From assembly GCA_900555005.1 (NCBI GenBank), contig USJM01000052.1, positions 1-10,529 on the forward strand: DNA of 10,529 bases, read 5' to 3'. Both the position numbers and the translations under genes were made by a program. The stretch's first letter is position 1. Each line of letters begins with the position of its first letter. This document shows, piece by piece, positions 1 through 6,242 of this stretch. The notes under the pieces were generated by a model. That model saw only the letters and a list, made by a program, of their open reading frames with translations, was not told the DNA's origin and ran no database searches. Origin of the DNA: an uncultured Lachnospiraceae bacterium. Lineage in GTDB: Bacteria > Bacillota_A > Clostridia > Lachnospirales > Lachnospiraceae.

Positions 1-1
1 C

Positions 2-460
2 ATCGGTTATCGCGTCGGCGGCGACCATACGCTCGACATCAACTATTTTGCGAACCACACAGGAAAGAAGACAACCTGCGACATCAACGCAAAGGGTGTG
101 CTCAGAGACCATGCCAGGAAGGTTTTTCGCGGCACCATTGATCTGAAGAAGGGCTCGTCCGGATCGGTTGGCAACGAAAAGGAAGATGTTCTGATGATGG
201 ACGATACAGTCCGGAATCAGACACTTCCGGTTATTCTCTGCACAGAGGAGGATGTCGTTGGAAACCATGGGGCGACCATCGGGCGGCTTGACGAGAGCGT
301 GCTGTTCTACCTTCAGTCAAGAGGAATGGACAGGGAAGCGGTCTACGAGATGATGGCCGATGCACGTGTCGCATCTGTGGTACACCTGATTGAGGACGAG
401 CGGACCCGTGCAGAGGCAGAGCGTTATCTTGGCGGAATATCTGACAGCGTGGAAGAGTAA
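2..460 (+). CDS. sufD: Fe-S cluster assembly scaffold subunit SufD, C-terminal part (5' end outside window)
   Basis: This is the last 152 residues of a SufB/SufD-family protein; the reading frame is open from base 2 and ends in TAA at 458-460. SufD is the partner of SufB and SufC in the SUF scaffold, where iron-sulfur clusters are built before transfer to apoproteins in the cytoplasm. The SufD signature is clear: the RKVFRGTIDLKKGSSGS segment, then DDTVRNQ, then GNHGATIGRLDE. The histidine of NHGATIG (codon 266-268) corresponds to the functionally important histidine of E. coli SufD, while SufB would have a cysteine-containing motif here instead. A short acidic tail follows the conserved LFYLQSRGM segment. 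The gene lies 27 bases before sufS and is probably cotranscribed with it; sufC and sufB would be expected just upstream of the window. The call of SufD over SufB is firm. Confidence 0.93.
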   Translation: MGYRVGGDHTLDINYFANHTGKKTTCDINAKGVLRDHARKVFRGTIDLKKGSSGSVGNEKEDVLMMDDTVRNQTLPVILCTEEDVVGNHGATIGRLDESVLFYLQSRGMDREAVYEMMADARVASVVHLIEDERTRAEAERYLGGISDSVEE

Positions 461-487
461 GGAAAAGTAAGGAACAGGGTGGGCGTG

Positions 488-1739
488 ATGACAATAACAC
501 AGGATATGATTCGCCGGGTGCGGGCAGACTTTCCACTGATTACAGAGGATATCGCGTATCTTGACAATTCAGCGACAAGCCAGAAACCGCAGAGTGTGAT
601 TGACGCGGGAAAGCATTTCTACGAGACGGAGAATGCGAATCCGCTCAGGGGACTTTACAAGCTGTCAGTCGCCGCAACAGAGACATATGAGCAGGCAAGA
701 GAAGCGGTGAGAGCCTTTCTCGGGGCCAGCAGCACAGAGGAGATCATCTTCACCCGAAACGCGACAGAGTCTCTGATCTGGTGGCCTACAGCTGGGCCCT
801 GGACAACCTGAAGGCAGGCGACGATATCCTCGTCACCATCATCGAGCACCACTCCAACATGCTTCCCTGGCAGATGGCGGCGGAGAAGACAGGGGTGAAT
901 CTCCATTACCTGTATCCGGACAAAACGGGTGCAGTCACGGAGGAGATGTTCCGCAATGCGCTTACGCCTGAGACAAAACTGGTCTGCATGACCCAGCTGT
1001 CCAATGTCCTTGGGAGAAGCTACGACCTCAAGACATATGCGCGGATCGCACATGAGACAGGTGCGGTTTTTGTCGGAGACGGTGCACAGAGCACGCCGCA
1101 TATTCCGGTGAATGTGACAGATCTGGATGTGGATTTCTTTGCATTTTCAGGGCACAAGATGCTGGCGCCGATGGGAATCGGCGTTCTGTATGGTAAAAAG
1201 AAGCTGCTGGAGCGCATGCAGCCGTTCCTGCGCGGCGGGGAAATGATCGACTATGTGACCACCGAAGGCGCAACCTGGGCGGAGCTTCCGCACAAGTTCG
1301 AGGCAGGCACCGTGAATGCAGGCGGTGCTGCCGGACTTCTGGCGGCAATTCAATATTATCAGAAGCTTGGCTGGGCGTTCATTGAGCAGCGGGAGCTGGA
1401 ACTGACCCGGTATGCGATGGAGAAGATGAAGGACGTCCCGCATGTGACGCTGCTGGGCTCAGACAGACCCGAGGAGCATCACGGAATCCTGACATTCAAG
1501 GTAGACGGTGTTCATCCGCATGACATGCGGCGATGATGGACGAGGACGGGGTCTGCGTGCGGGCAGGCCACCACTGCGCCCAGCCGCTTCTGAAGTATCT
1601 GGGCGTACCGAATACAACCAGATGCTCACTGGCTTTCTACAATACAGAAGCGGAGATTGACCGCTTTACGGAAAGCCTGGCGACGCTGCGCAGCAGGATG
1701 GGATATCAGGACTGGGCCATTGACCGCGGGCGCCTCTGA
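488..1739 (+). CDS. sufS: Cysteine desulfurase SufS (class V aminotransferase fold), interrupted by two single-base frameshifts
   Basis: SufS is the PLP enzyme that removes sulfur from L-cysteine as an enzyme-bound persulfide and hands it to SufU for cluster assembly. The protein is spread over three frames: 488 to about 775, about 776 to 1527, and about 1528 to 1739. One missing base near 775-777 (CTGATCTG where the family needs CTG AAT CTG, giving ATESLNLVAYSW) and one near 1527-1528 (ATGCGGCG where ATG GCG GCG is expected) explain both breaks. After repair it is 417 residues. The PLP-binding lysine of FSGHKM (codon 1156-1158) is then residue 224, and the catalytic cysteine of RAGHHCAQP (codon 1575-1577) is residue 364, matching E. 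coli SufS closely. EHHSNMLPWQ and GDGAQS are also present. ATG 488 is preferred because it gives this numbering and follows AGGGTGG at 476-482; GTG 479 in the same frame is the alternative. As both breaks look like base-calling losses, the gene is treated as probably functional. Confidence 0.92.
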
Positions 1740-1781
1740 TGCAGTCTGACGCGGGCGGAAAGATGGAAAGGAAAGGGCAAC

Positions 1782-2255
1782 ATGCAGAATACGTTTTATA
1801 ATGAAATCCTGACGGATCACAACCTGCATCCGGCACACAAGCATGATCTGCCGGATGCGAATATGCAGCTGGAAGGGGTGAACCCAAGCTGTGGAGACGA
1901 TATTATCCTGAAACTGAAGGTGGAGGATGGGAAGATCGTGGACGGTGCCTATGTCGGAGACGGCTGTGCGATCTCCCAGGCATCCGCAGATATGATGCTG
2001 GATCTGGTGATCGGGAAGACGGAGGCGGAGGCCAGGAGGCTCTCGGACATCTTTCTGCGTATGATCAAGGGGCATATCACCGAGGAGGAACACGAGGAGC
2101 TGGAGGAGGCAGGTGCACTGATCGATGTCTCTCATATGCCGTCGCGTGTCAAGTGTGCTGTGCTTGGCTGGCATACAATGGATGAGATCTTTGATGAGCC
2201 GCAGAAGGCCATGGAAGAAGCCAGGCAGGGAAAAGAGGAGAACAGCGGAAGCTGA
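1782..2255 (+). CDS. sufU: SufU, zinc-dependent sulfur acceptor for SufS
   Basis: SufU is an IscU-like protein of Gram-positive bacteria that takes the persulfide sulfur from SufS and passes it to the SufBCD scaffold. The 157-residue protein has the full set of ligands: Cys37 and Asp39 in NPSCGDD, Cys62 in DGCAISQASADMM, and Cys125 in SRVKCAVLGW. In known SufU proteins these bind zinc, and ligand exchange with the SufS active-site histidine starts the transfer. The insertion between the second and third cysteines (about residues 78-118) that separates SufU from IscU is present, so SufU is preferred. The start is ATG 1782, with a purine-rich AAAGGAAAGGG at 1767-1777. The gene follows sufS by 42 bases and is the last of the operon, with a terminator about 65 bases after its stop. 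It is intact, unlike sufS next to it. Confidence 0.95.
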   Translation: MQNTFYNEILTDHNLHPAHKHDLPDANMQLEGVNPSCGDDIILKLKVEDGKIVDGAYVGDGCAISQASADMMLDLVIGKTEAEARRLSDIFLRMIKGHITEEEHEELEEAGALIDVSHMPSRVKCAVLGWHTMDEIFDEPQKAMEEARQGKEENSGS

Positions 2256-2319
2256 TTTCAGGGGCTTTTATTCAGCCTGGAAACAGCAGACCGATTGCAG
2301 CATTGTGATACAGAGAGTG

Positions 2320-2354
2320 GGAAGGCTCCGGACAGCGGAAGCCTTCCTTTTTTT
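2320..2354 (+). terminator. Intrinsic terminator of the suf operon
   Basis: The arms GGAAGGCT (2320-2327) and AGCCTTCC (2340-2347) pair perfectly. CC (2328-2329) and GG (2337-2338) extend the stem inward past a bulged A at 2339. Seven T residues follow at 2348-2354. This is a standard rho-independent terminator and marks the end of the suf transcript. The 64 bases between the sufU stop and this hairpin show nothing else. Confidence 0.93.
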
Positions 2355-2454
2355 ATGGAGGAACGAATACGATTTCGCAACCAGTTTAGCATTTTAAAGA
2401 CAAATTATAAAAATGCATGTAAAACATAAATATGTCAAGGGATTGATATACATA

Positions 2455-2486
2455 ATGCACAATACAGCAGGGAACATTTTGTGCAT
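2455..2486. repeat. 8-bp inverted repeat upstream of the ABC operon promoter
   Basis: ATGCACAA (2455-2462) and TTGTGCAT (2479-2486) are perfect inverted copies separated by 16 bases. The centre lies about 26 bases upstream of the -35 box at 2496. This is the right place for an activator or a second repressor site, with each arm on nearly the same face of the helix (24 bases between arm starts). It could also be a chance match in an AT-rich region. The surrounding stretch 2380-2490 is clearly more AT-rich than the coding sequence and carries no convincing gene. Confidence 0.45.
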
Positions 2487-2495
2487 AAGGAGCCA

Positions 2496-2524
2496 TTGAC
2501 GGGGAAATAGAATGGGATTATGAT
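2496..2524 (+). promoter_or_regulatory. Sigma-A-type promoter of the sugar ABC transporter operon
   Basis: TTGACG (2496-2501) and TATGAT (2519-2524) are separated by exactly 17 bases. Each box differs from the housekeeping consensus by one base. Transcription would start near 2531, giving a leader of about 60 bases before the solute-binding protein. The predicted start point falls inside the palindromic operator at 2529-2548, so repression by roadblock or by blocking polymerase is likely. Confidence 0.82.
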
Positions 2525-2528
2525 GTAG

Positions 2529-2548
2529 TTACGAAAACGATTTAGTAA
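2529..2548. promoter_or_regulatory. LacI/CcpA-type palindromic operator over the transcription start
   Basis: A 20-base palindrome is centred on CG at 2538-2539. The outer arms TTAC (2529-2532) and GTAA (2545-2548) match perfectly, the AAA/TTT block at 2534-2536 and 2541-2543 matches, and only two of ten pairs fail. A central CG flanked by A-rich and T-rich halves is the hallmark of LacI-family regulators, including CcpA cre sites. It sits 4 bases after the -10 box, as expected for a repressor of a sugar uptake operon. No LacI-family gene is in the window, so the regulator is encoded elsewhere. I cannot tell a dedicated LacI repressor from CcpA by sequence alone; the outer TTAC/GTAA arms fit a dedicated repressor somewhat better than the classic cre. 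Confidence 0.72.
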
Positions 2549-2590
2549 ATCAAAGGAATCGCAGAATACATAGAAATGGGAGGTAGAAAC

Positions 2591-3943
2591 ATGAAAAAGC
2601 GTATGATGGCACTGGTCAGCATGGCCCTTGCAGGAGCGATGATTCTTCCGATGGCTGCAATGGCAGGAGAGACCGAGGCAGCTGCAGCGGGAGCGGACGA
2701 GGGCAAGGTCCTCAACATCGAGGTCTGGAACGAGGAGTTCAAGAGCAGGATCACTGATCATTATCCGGGTTATGAGAAGACAGACGATACCCATGGAAAG
2801 ATCGGTGATGTGACGGTCAACTGGATCATCACACCGAACGATGACAACGCATACCAGAACAACCTTGACACCGTCCTTCCGGGCAATGCGGACGCATCGG
2901 CGGACGACAAAGTCGATCTGTTCCTGATTGAGGCAGACTACGCGAAGAAGTACATCGATGCAGATGCAAACGTTGCGATGCCGCTGAAGGATCTGGGTAT
3001 CACGGCAGATGACCTTTCCAAGCAGTACAAATATACGCAGGATGTTGTAACGGACGCGAACGGCGATCTTCGCGGTACTTCCTGGCAGGCCTGCTCCGCC
3101 GGTCTGATCTACAACCGCGCTGCGGCGAAGGAAGTCCTTGGAACGGATGATCCGGCGGAAGTCCAGAAGGCAGTTGCTGACTGGGATACCTACAATGAGA
3201 CAGCTAAGAAGATGGCGAATGCAGGTTATCTGATGCAGTCCACTGTCAACGATACGTACCGTGTCTACTCCAACAACGTTTCCGGACCGTGGGTACAGGA
3301 TGGAAAGGTTGTCGTCGATGACAATATCAAGAAGTGGGTCGATGATTCCAAGGCACAGGTCGATGCGAAGGAAACCACGACTGCCGAGCTGTGGTCTGAT
3401 GACTGGAGCAAGGGCTTCTATCCGGAAGGAAAGGTATTCTGCTACTTCGGGCCGGCATGGCTGATCAACTTCTCCATGAAGGCAGACGATGAGAAGTCCA
3501 TCGCAGCGCAGGGCGGCTGGGGCCTTGTCAACGGACCGCAGGGCTTCTTCTGGGGCGGCACATGGATCTGTGCAGCACAGGGAACCGATAATCCGTCTCT
3601 CGTCAAGGACATCATGCTGAAGATGACAACAGATGATGACATTATGAAGGAGATTGCTCAGAAGGATTCCGACTGCGTCAACAACAAGGAAGTCCTGAAG
3701 GCGCTTGCATCCGATGATTCCGGCAGCAACAAGGTCCTCGGCGGACAGAATCCTTACCAGATGCTGGCAGACGGTGCGGAGAAGGTTGACATGAGCAATA
3801 TCTCCATCTACGACCAGGGCTGCAATGAGGAGTTCCAGAAAGCCATGAAGAACTATTTTGACGGCAACGCTTCCTATGACGACGCACTGGCGCAGTTCAA
3901 GAGCGCGATCGTTGAGAAGTATCCGGAGCTGACCACTGACTGA
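2591..3943 (+). CDS. Carbohydrate ABC transporter solute-binding protein (family 1, COG1653-like)
   Basis: This 450-residue protein is the extracellular sugar-capture subunit of the importer whose two permeases follow. ATG 2591 is chosen over the in-frame ATG at 2576 because GGGAGG at 2578-2583 is then correctly spaced by 7 bases and a clean signal peptide results: MKKR, a hydrophobic core at about residues 5-22, and an AMA cleavage site at residue 25. The mature part begins with VLNIEVWNEEF and runs through a typical family-1 binding fold, with aromatic segments such as FCYFGPAWLINF and GFFWGGTWICAAQG that are likely to line a sugar site. The usual lipobox cysteine is absent, which is odd for a single-membrane bacterium. 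The substrate cannot be named; an oligosaccharide is likely, and a nearby beta-glucosidase suggests a beta-linked one. Expression is probably controlled by the operator at 2529-2548, and a hairpin after the gene may keep its mRNA level above that of the permeases. Confidence 0.9.
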   Translation: MKKRMMALVSMALAGAMILPMAAMAGETEAAAAGADEGKVLNIEVWNEEFKSRITDHYPGYEKTDDTHGKIGDVTVNWIITPNDDNAYQNNLDTVLPGNADASADDKVDLFLIEADYAKKYIDADANVAMPLKDLGITADDLSKQYKYTQDVVTDANGDLRGTSWQACSAGLIYNRAAAKEVLGTDDPAEVQKAVADWDTYNETAKKMANAGYLMQSTVNDTYRVYSNNVSGPWVQDGKVVVDDNIKKWVDDSKAQVDAKETTTAELWSDDWSKGFYPEGKVFCYFGPAWLINFSMKADDEKSIAAQGGWGLVNGPQGFFWGGTWICAAQGTDNPSLVKDIMLKMTTDDDIMKEIAQKDSDCVNNKEVLKALASDDSGSNKVLGGQNPYQMLADGAEKVDMSNISIYDQGCNEEFQKAMKNYFDGNASYDDALAQFKSAIVEKYPELTTD

Positions 3944-3993
3944 TCAGAAAAACAGATGATCCGGAGACTGACAGACACAGATTCGGACCAGCG

Positions 3994-4023
3994 AAGGAGC
4001 CTGCCCCGACGGGCAGGCTCCTT
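3994..4023 (+). promoter_or_regulatory. Strong 13-bp intercistronic hairpin after the binding-protein gene
   Basis: The arms at 3994-4006 and 4011-4023 are perfect 13-base inverted copies around the four-base loop CGAC, making a very stable GC-rich stem. No T-run follows (the next bases are GCATGAAAAG), so it is not a standard full terminator. In binding-protein transporter operons, such hairpins commonly protect the 3' end of the first cistron or cause partial termination, so the binding protein outnumbers the permeases. That role is inferred here from position. Confidence 0.8.
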
Positions 4024-4059
4024 GCATGAAAAGAGACAGGTCAGATGATGGCAGCACGT

Positions 4060-4130
4060 GCCGGGACACCGGCTGCGCGGGACGGGCAGGGGACACCTGC
4101 CGGGATGATTCCGGGGCATACCGGAATCAT
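4060..4130 (+). repeat. Further hairpins in the gap before the first permease
   Basis: Three more inverted repeats follow the large hairpin. They are GCCGG/CCGGC around GACA (4060-4064 and 4069-4073); GGCAGG/CCTGCC around GGACA (4085-4090 and 4096-4101); and a perfect 10-base pair of arms, ATGATTCCGG/CCGGAATCAT, around GGCATA (4105-4114 and 4121-4130). The last ends only 18 bases before the permease ribosome binding site. None has a T-run. An open frame exists from 4026 in phase with the permease, but its composition is unlike a membrane-protein N-terminus and I do not regard it as coding. Confidence 0.6.
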
Positions 4131-4160
4131 GAGATCATCAGGCAACCGGAGGAGAAAGCG

Positions 4161-5071
4161 ATGAAGAAGAAAAAAAGCGTGGTTACGAGATATAACCGCT
4201 GGGGATATATCTTCCTGATTCCGTTCGCAGTGGTGTTTGTCACATTTCAGCTGATTCCACTCTGCACGACAATTTACAACAGCTTCTTTGAAAACTATAT
4301 GTCAGGCCTGAGGAAGGTCGGACCGAACTTCGTCGGTCTGAAGAACTATGCGAAGCTGCTGACCGAAGGAGACCTCGGGAAGTATTTTTGCAACACGATG
4401 ATTATGTGGATTCTGGGCTTTGTACCGCAGATCATTCTCTCACTTCTTCTGAGCGCCTGGTTCACAAATCCGCAGCTGAGGCTGAAGGGACAGCGGTTCT
4501 TCAAGACGGTTATATATCTGCCGAATCTGATCATGGCGGCTGCATTCTCCATGCTGTTTTTCACACTGTTCTCCAAGGGCGGGCCGGTCAATTCCATTCT
4601 GATTGCGATCGGTGTCTTCAAGGAGCCGTATGATTTCATGGCGCACATCGGATCGGTCAGAGGACTTGTCGGGTTCATGAACTGTCTGATGTGGTTCGGC
4701 AACACGACCATCCTGCTGATGGCCGGCATGATGGGCATCCCGGATTCCCTCTATGAGGCCGCGGAGGTTGACGGGGCGACGCCGGGGCAGATCTTCTGGA
4801 GAGTGACGATCCGCTGCTCAAACCGATTTTCGTGTATGTCCTGGTGACTTCGCTGATCGGCGGCCTGCAGATGTTCGATGTTCCCCAGATCCTGACAAAT
4901 GGATCCGGCGATCCGATGAGAACGTCGATGACGCTGATCATGTACCTGAACAAGCACCTGTTCTCGAAAAACTTTGGAATGGCTGGCGCGCTTTCTGTCC
5001 TGCTTCTGATCCTGACCGGATTTCTGAGCGCGATTGTTTTCCAGGTGGCGGCAAAGGACGAAGTACAGTAA
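4161..5071 (+). CDS. Sugar ABC transporter permease, MalF/UgpA-type, with one single-base frameshift
   Basis: This is the first inner-membrane subunit of the importer. ATG 4161 follows GGAGGAG (4148-4154) by 6 bases. The N-terminus is short and basic (MKKKKSVVTRYNRW), followed by a hydrophobic segment at about residues 14-35 and several more membrane segments. The EAA loop that docks to the ATPase begins at Glu199 (YEAAEVDGATPGQIFWRVTI). Directly inside this loop, near 4810-4812, the frame breaks: ATCCGCTG where ATC CCG CTG is expected, giving TIPLLKP. Reading on in the next frame gives FVYVLVTSLIGGLQMFDVPQ and a final membrane helix to the TAA at 5069-5071. With one C restored, the length is 303 residues, normal for the family. 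The lost base lies in a run of C and is most likely a sequence error; if real, it would remove the last membrane helices and disable the transporter. Confidence 0.9.
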
Positions 5072-5084
5072 GGAGGGAAGAGAG

Positions 5085-5951
5085 ATGGCAAACCATTCAG
5101 CCGGAAAGAAAGGAAAAGGCAACAGCGTTCATGCCAGAAGAGCTGTCGCTTACATCGTCCTGATATTGATATCCTTCCTGTGCCTGTTCTGGTTTTACGT
5201 TCTGTTCATCAATGCAAGCAGATCCAATTCGGAGCTTGGCCGGGGGTTTACGGTTTTTCCGGGAAAGTATCTGGGCAAAAACTTTTATAACCTCTTTCAC
5301 AGTTCGCTTCCAGTCGTCAGAGGCATGGTCAATTCCCTGATTGTTGCGGCACTGTCCGCGCTGCTCAGCACGTACTTCTCGACCATGACCGCCTATGCGA
5401 TTCATGCATACAGGTTTGCAGGCCGGAAGGCAATTTTCACCTTCATCCTCGGAATCATGATGATTCCGACACAGGTGACAGCGCTGGGCTTTGTCAAACT
5501 GGTTCAGTCCATGAAACTGGAGGACAACTTCATTCCGCTCGTCATTCCGACAATCGCGGCTCCGATGACATTCTTCTATCTGAAGCAGTATATGGATTCA
5601 AACCTCCCGGGAGAGCTCCTGGAGGCTGCCAGAATTGATGGCGCCGGTGAGCTGAGGAGTTTCAACACCGTTGCGCTTCCGCTGATGAAGCCGGCCATCG
5701 CCGTTCAGGCGATATTCGCTTTTGTTACCAGCTGGAACAATTACTTCACACCGTCCCTGATTCTTCACAAGGACAAAGTGAAGACGCTTCCGATCCTGAT
5801 CGCGCAGCTTCGTGCCGCGGACTGGCTCAAGTTTGATATGGGGCAGGTCTACGCGATGATCGCGTTTTCCATCTTCCCTGTCATCATTGTCTACCTGATT
5901 TTGTCAAAGAATATTGTCGGTGGTCTTGCAGCAGGCGCCGTGAAAGGCTAA
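5085..5951 (+). CDS. Sugar ABC transporter permease, MalG/UgpE-type
   Basis: This is the second membrane subunit, 288 residues and intact. ATG 5085 has an excellent AGGAGGG at 5071-5077, which overlaps the stop of the first permease; the earlier in-frame ATG at 5034 lies inside that gene and is rejected. A basic N-terminus (about residues 1-22) leads into a first membrane helix (AYIVLILISFLCLFWFYVLF). The extracytoplasmic segment with NSELGRGFTVFPGKYLGKNFYNLF is typical of MalG-type subunits. The EAA loop starts near Glu180 (LEAARIDGAGELRSFNTVALPLMKP). The end, SKNIVGGLAAGAVKG, is the classic C-terminus of this subfamily. No ATPase gene follows, only a terminator, so a shared ATPase of the MsmK type is expected to come from elsewhere in the genome. 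Confidence 0.94.
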   Translation: MANHSAGKKGKGNSVHARRAVAYIVLILISFLCLFWFYVLFINASRSNSELGRGFTVFPGKYLGKNFYNLFHSSLPVVRGMVNSLIVAALSALLSTYFSTMTAYAIHAYRFAGRKAIFTFILGIMMIPTQVTALGFVKLVQSMKLEDNFIPLVIPTIAAPMTFFYLKQYMDSNLPGELLEAARIDGAGELRSFNTVALPLMKPAIAVQAIFAFVTSWNNYFTPSLILHKDKVKTLPILIAQLRAADWLKFDMGQVYAMIAFSIFPVIIVYLILSKNIVGGLAAGAVKG

Positions 5952-5995
5952 GCGGCAGGATGCCGGGAAAAAGCTGTAAGTATGAAAAGAGAAAG

Positions 5996-6034
5996 GCCGG
6001 GGAAATGCGCCAGACGGCACATGCCCCGGCTTTT
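5996..6034 (+). terminator. Intrinsic terminator of the sugar ABC operon
   Basis: GCCGGGG (5996-6002) pairs with CCCCGGC (6024-6030), with weaker pairing continuing inward (GCC 6009-6011 with GGC 6016-6018), followed by TTTT and a T-rich stretch. AAAG before the stem mirrors CTTTT after it. It lies about 45 bases after the stop of the second permease and closes the operon. Confidence 0.85.
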
Positions 6035-6106
6035 CGTGTTATCATAAAGCTGCCGGCAGTATACTTATTTCAACAAATGAACATATTTCAAGTGTAGGAT
6101 GATTGC

Positions 6107-6146
6107 AGTGTCAAAAGTCCGTCACCACAAAAGATGATTTGACACT
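6107..6146. repeat. 9-bp inverted repeat overlapping the -35 region of the alarmone synthetase gene
   Basis: AGTGTCAAA (6107-6115) and TTTGACACT (6138-6146) are perfect inverted copies with 22 bases between them. The second arm contains the TTGACA of the candidate promoter. Arms spaced about three helical turns apart and covering a -35 box would suit a dimeric regulator. Formation of an RNA hairpin is also possible if transcription starts further upstream. Confidence 0.5.
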
Positions 6147-6173
6147 CATATCAAAGGATAAGCAGAATATAAT
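6139..6173 (+). promoter_or_regulatory. Candidate promoter for the alarmone synthetase / two-component genes
   Basis: A perfect TTGACA lies at 6139-6144 and a perfect TATAAT at 6168-6173, but the 23-base gap between them is too long for normal sigma-A use. Either TTGACA works with the weak CAGAAT at 6163-6168 (18-base spacer), or TATAAT works with a poor -35 box and an activator. Start would fall at about 6175-6180, giving a leader of some 65 bases that contains the inverted repeats at 6191-6230. Confidence 0.45.
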
Positions 6174-6190
6174 GAACGGCAAGCCGCAAA

Positions 6191-6230
6191 CAGACCATAC
6201 ATTCCGGGCCGGGGCGTATGGTCTGCAGAC
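6191..6230 (+). promoter_or_regulatory. Leader hairpin with overlapping alternative palindrome before the alarmone synthetase
   Basis: CAGACCATAC (6191-6200) pairs perfectly with GTATGGTCTG (6216-6225) around a 15-base G/C-rich loop. The 3' arm also forms the first half of a perfect 10-base palindrome, GTCTGCAGAC (6221-6230). GTCTG at 6221-6225 can therefore pair with either of two CAGAC copies, at 6191-6195 or 6226-6230. The second pairing would leave no loop in a single RNA, so it would matter at DNA level or in dimers. The structure ends only 12 bases before the start codon, next to the AGAGGA ribosome binding site, where it could limit translation. Confidence 0.5.
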
Positions 6231-6242
6231 AGAGGAACAGGA

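Noticed and set aside
655..1101. 148-codon minus-strand frame opposite sufS
   Set aside because: It mirrors the conserved sufS coding sequence and shows no domain or ribosome binding site; the same holds for the other minus-strand frames in the window.
770..1530. Programmed ribosomal frameshifting in sufS
   Set aside because: No slippery heptamer or downstream pseudoknot-like element is evident at either break, and two programmed shifts in a SufS gene are without precedent to my knowledge; simple base loss explains both.
1626..2174. 182-codon minus-strand frame opposite sufU
   Set aside because: It lies against an intact, motif-complete sufU and the end of sufS, has biased composition typical of an antisense shadow, and has no supporting context.
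2125..2397. Forward frame overlapping the sufU 3' end and the terminator
   Set aside because: It reads through the suf terminator hairpin and T-run and has no ribosome binding site or homologous motifs.
2576..2590. Earlier ATG for the solute-binding protein
   Set aside because: Starting at 2576 would place the GGGAGG ribosome binding site inside the gene and add MGGRN before the signal peptide; ATG 2591 fits better.
4026..4160. In-frame upstream extension of the first permease
   Set aside because: The translated stretch is polar, rich in Arg, Asp, Gly and Cys, overlies hairpins and lacks a ribosome binding site, while ATG 4161 has GGAGGAG at ideal spacing and a normal permease N-terminus.
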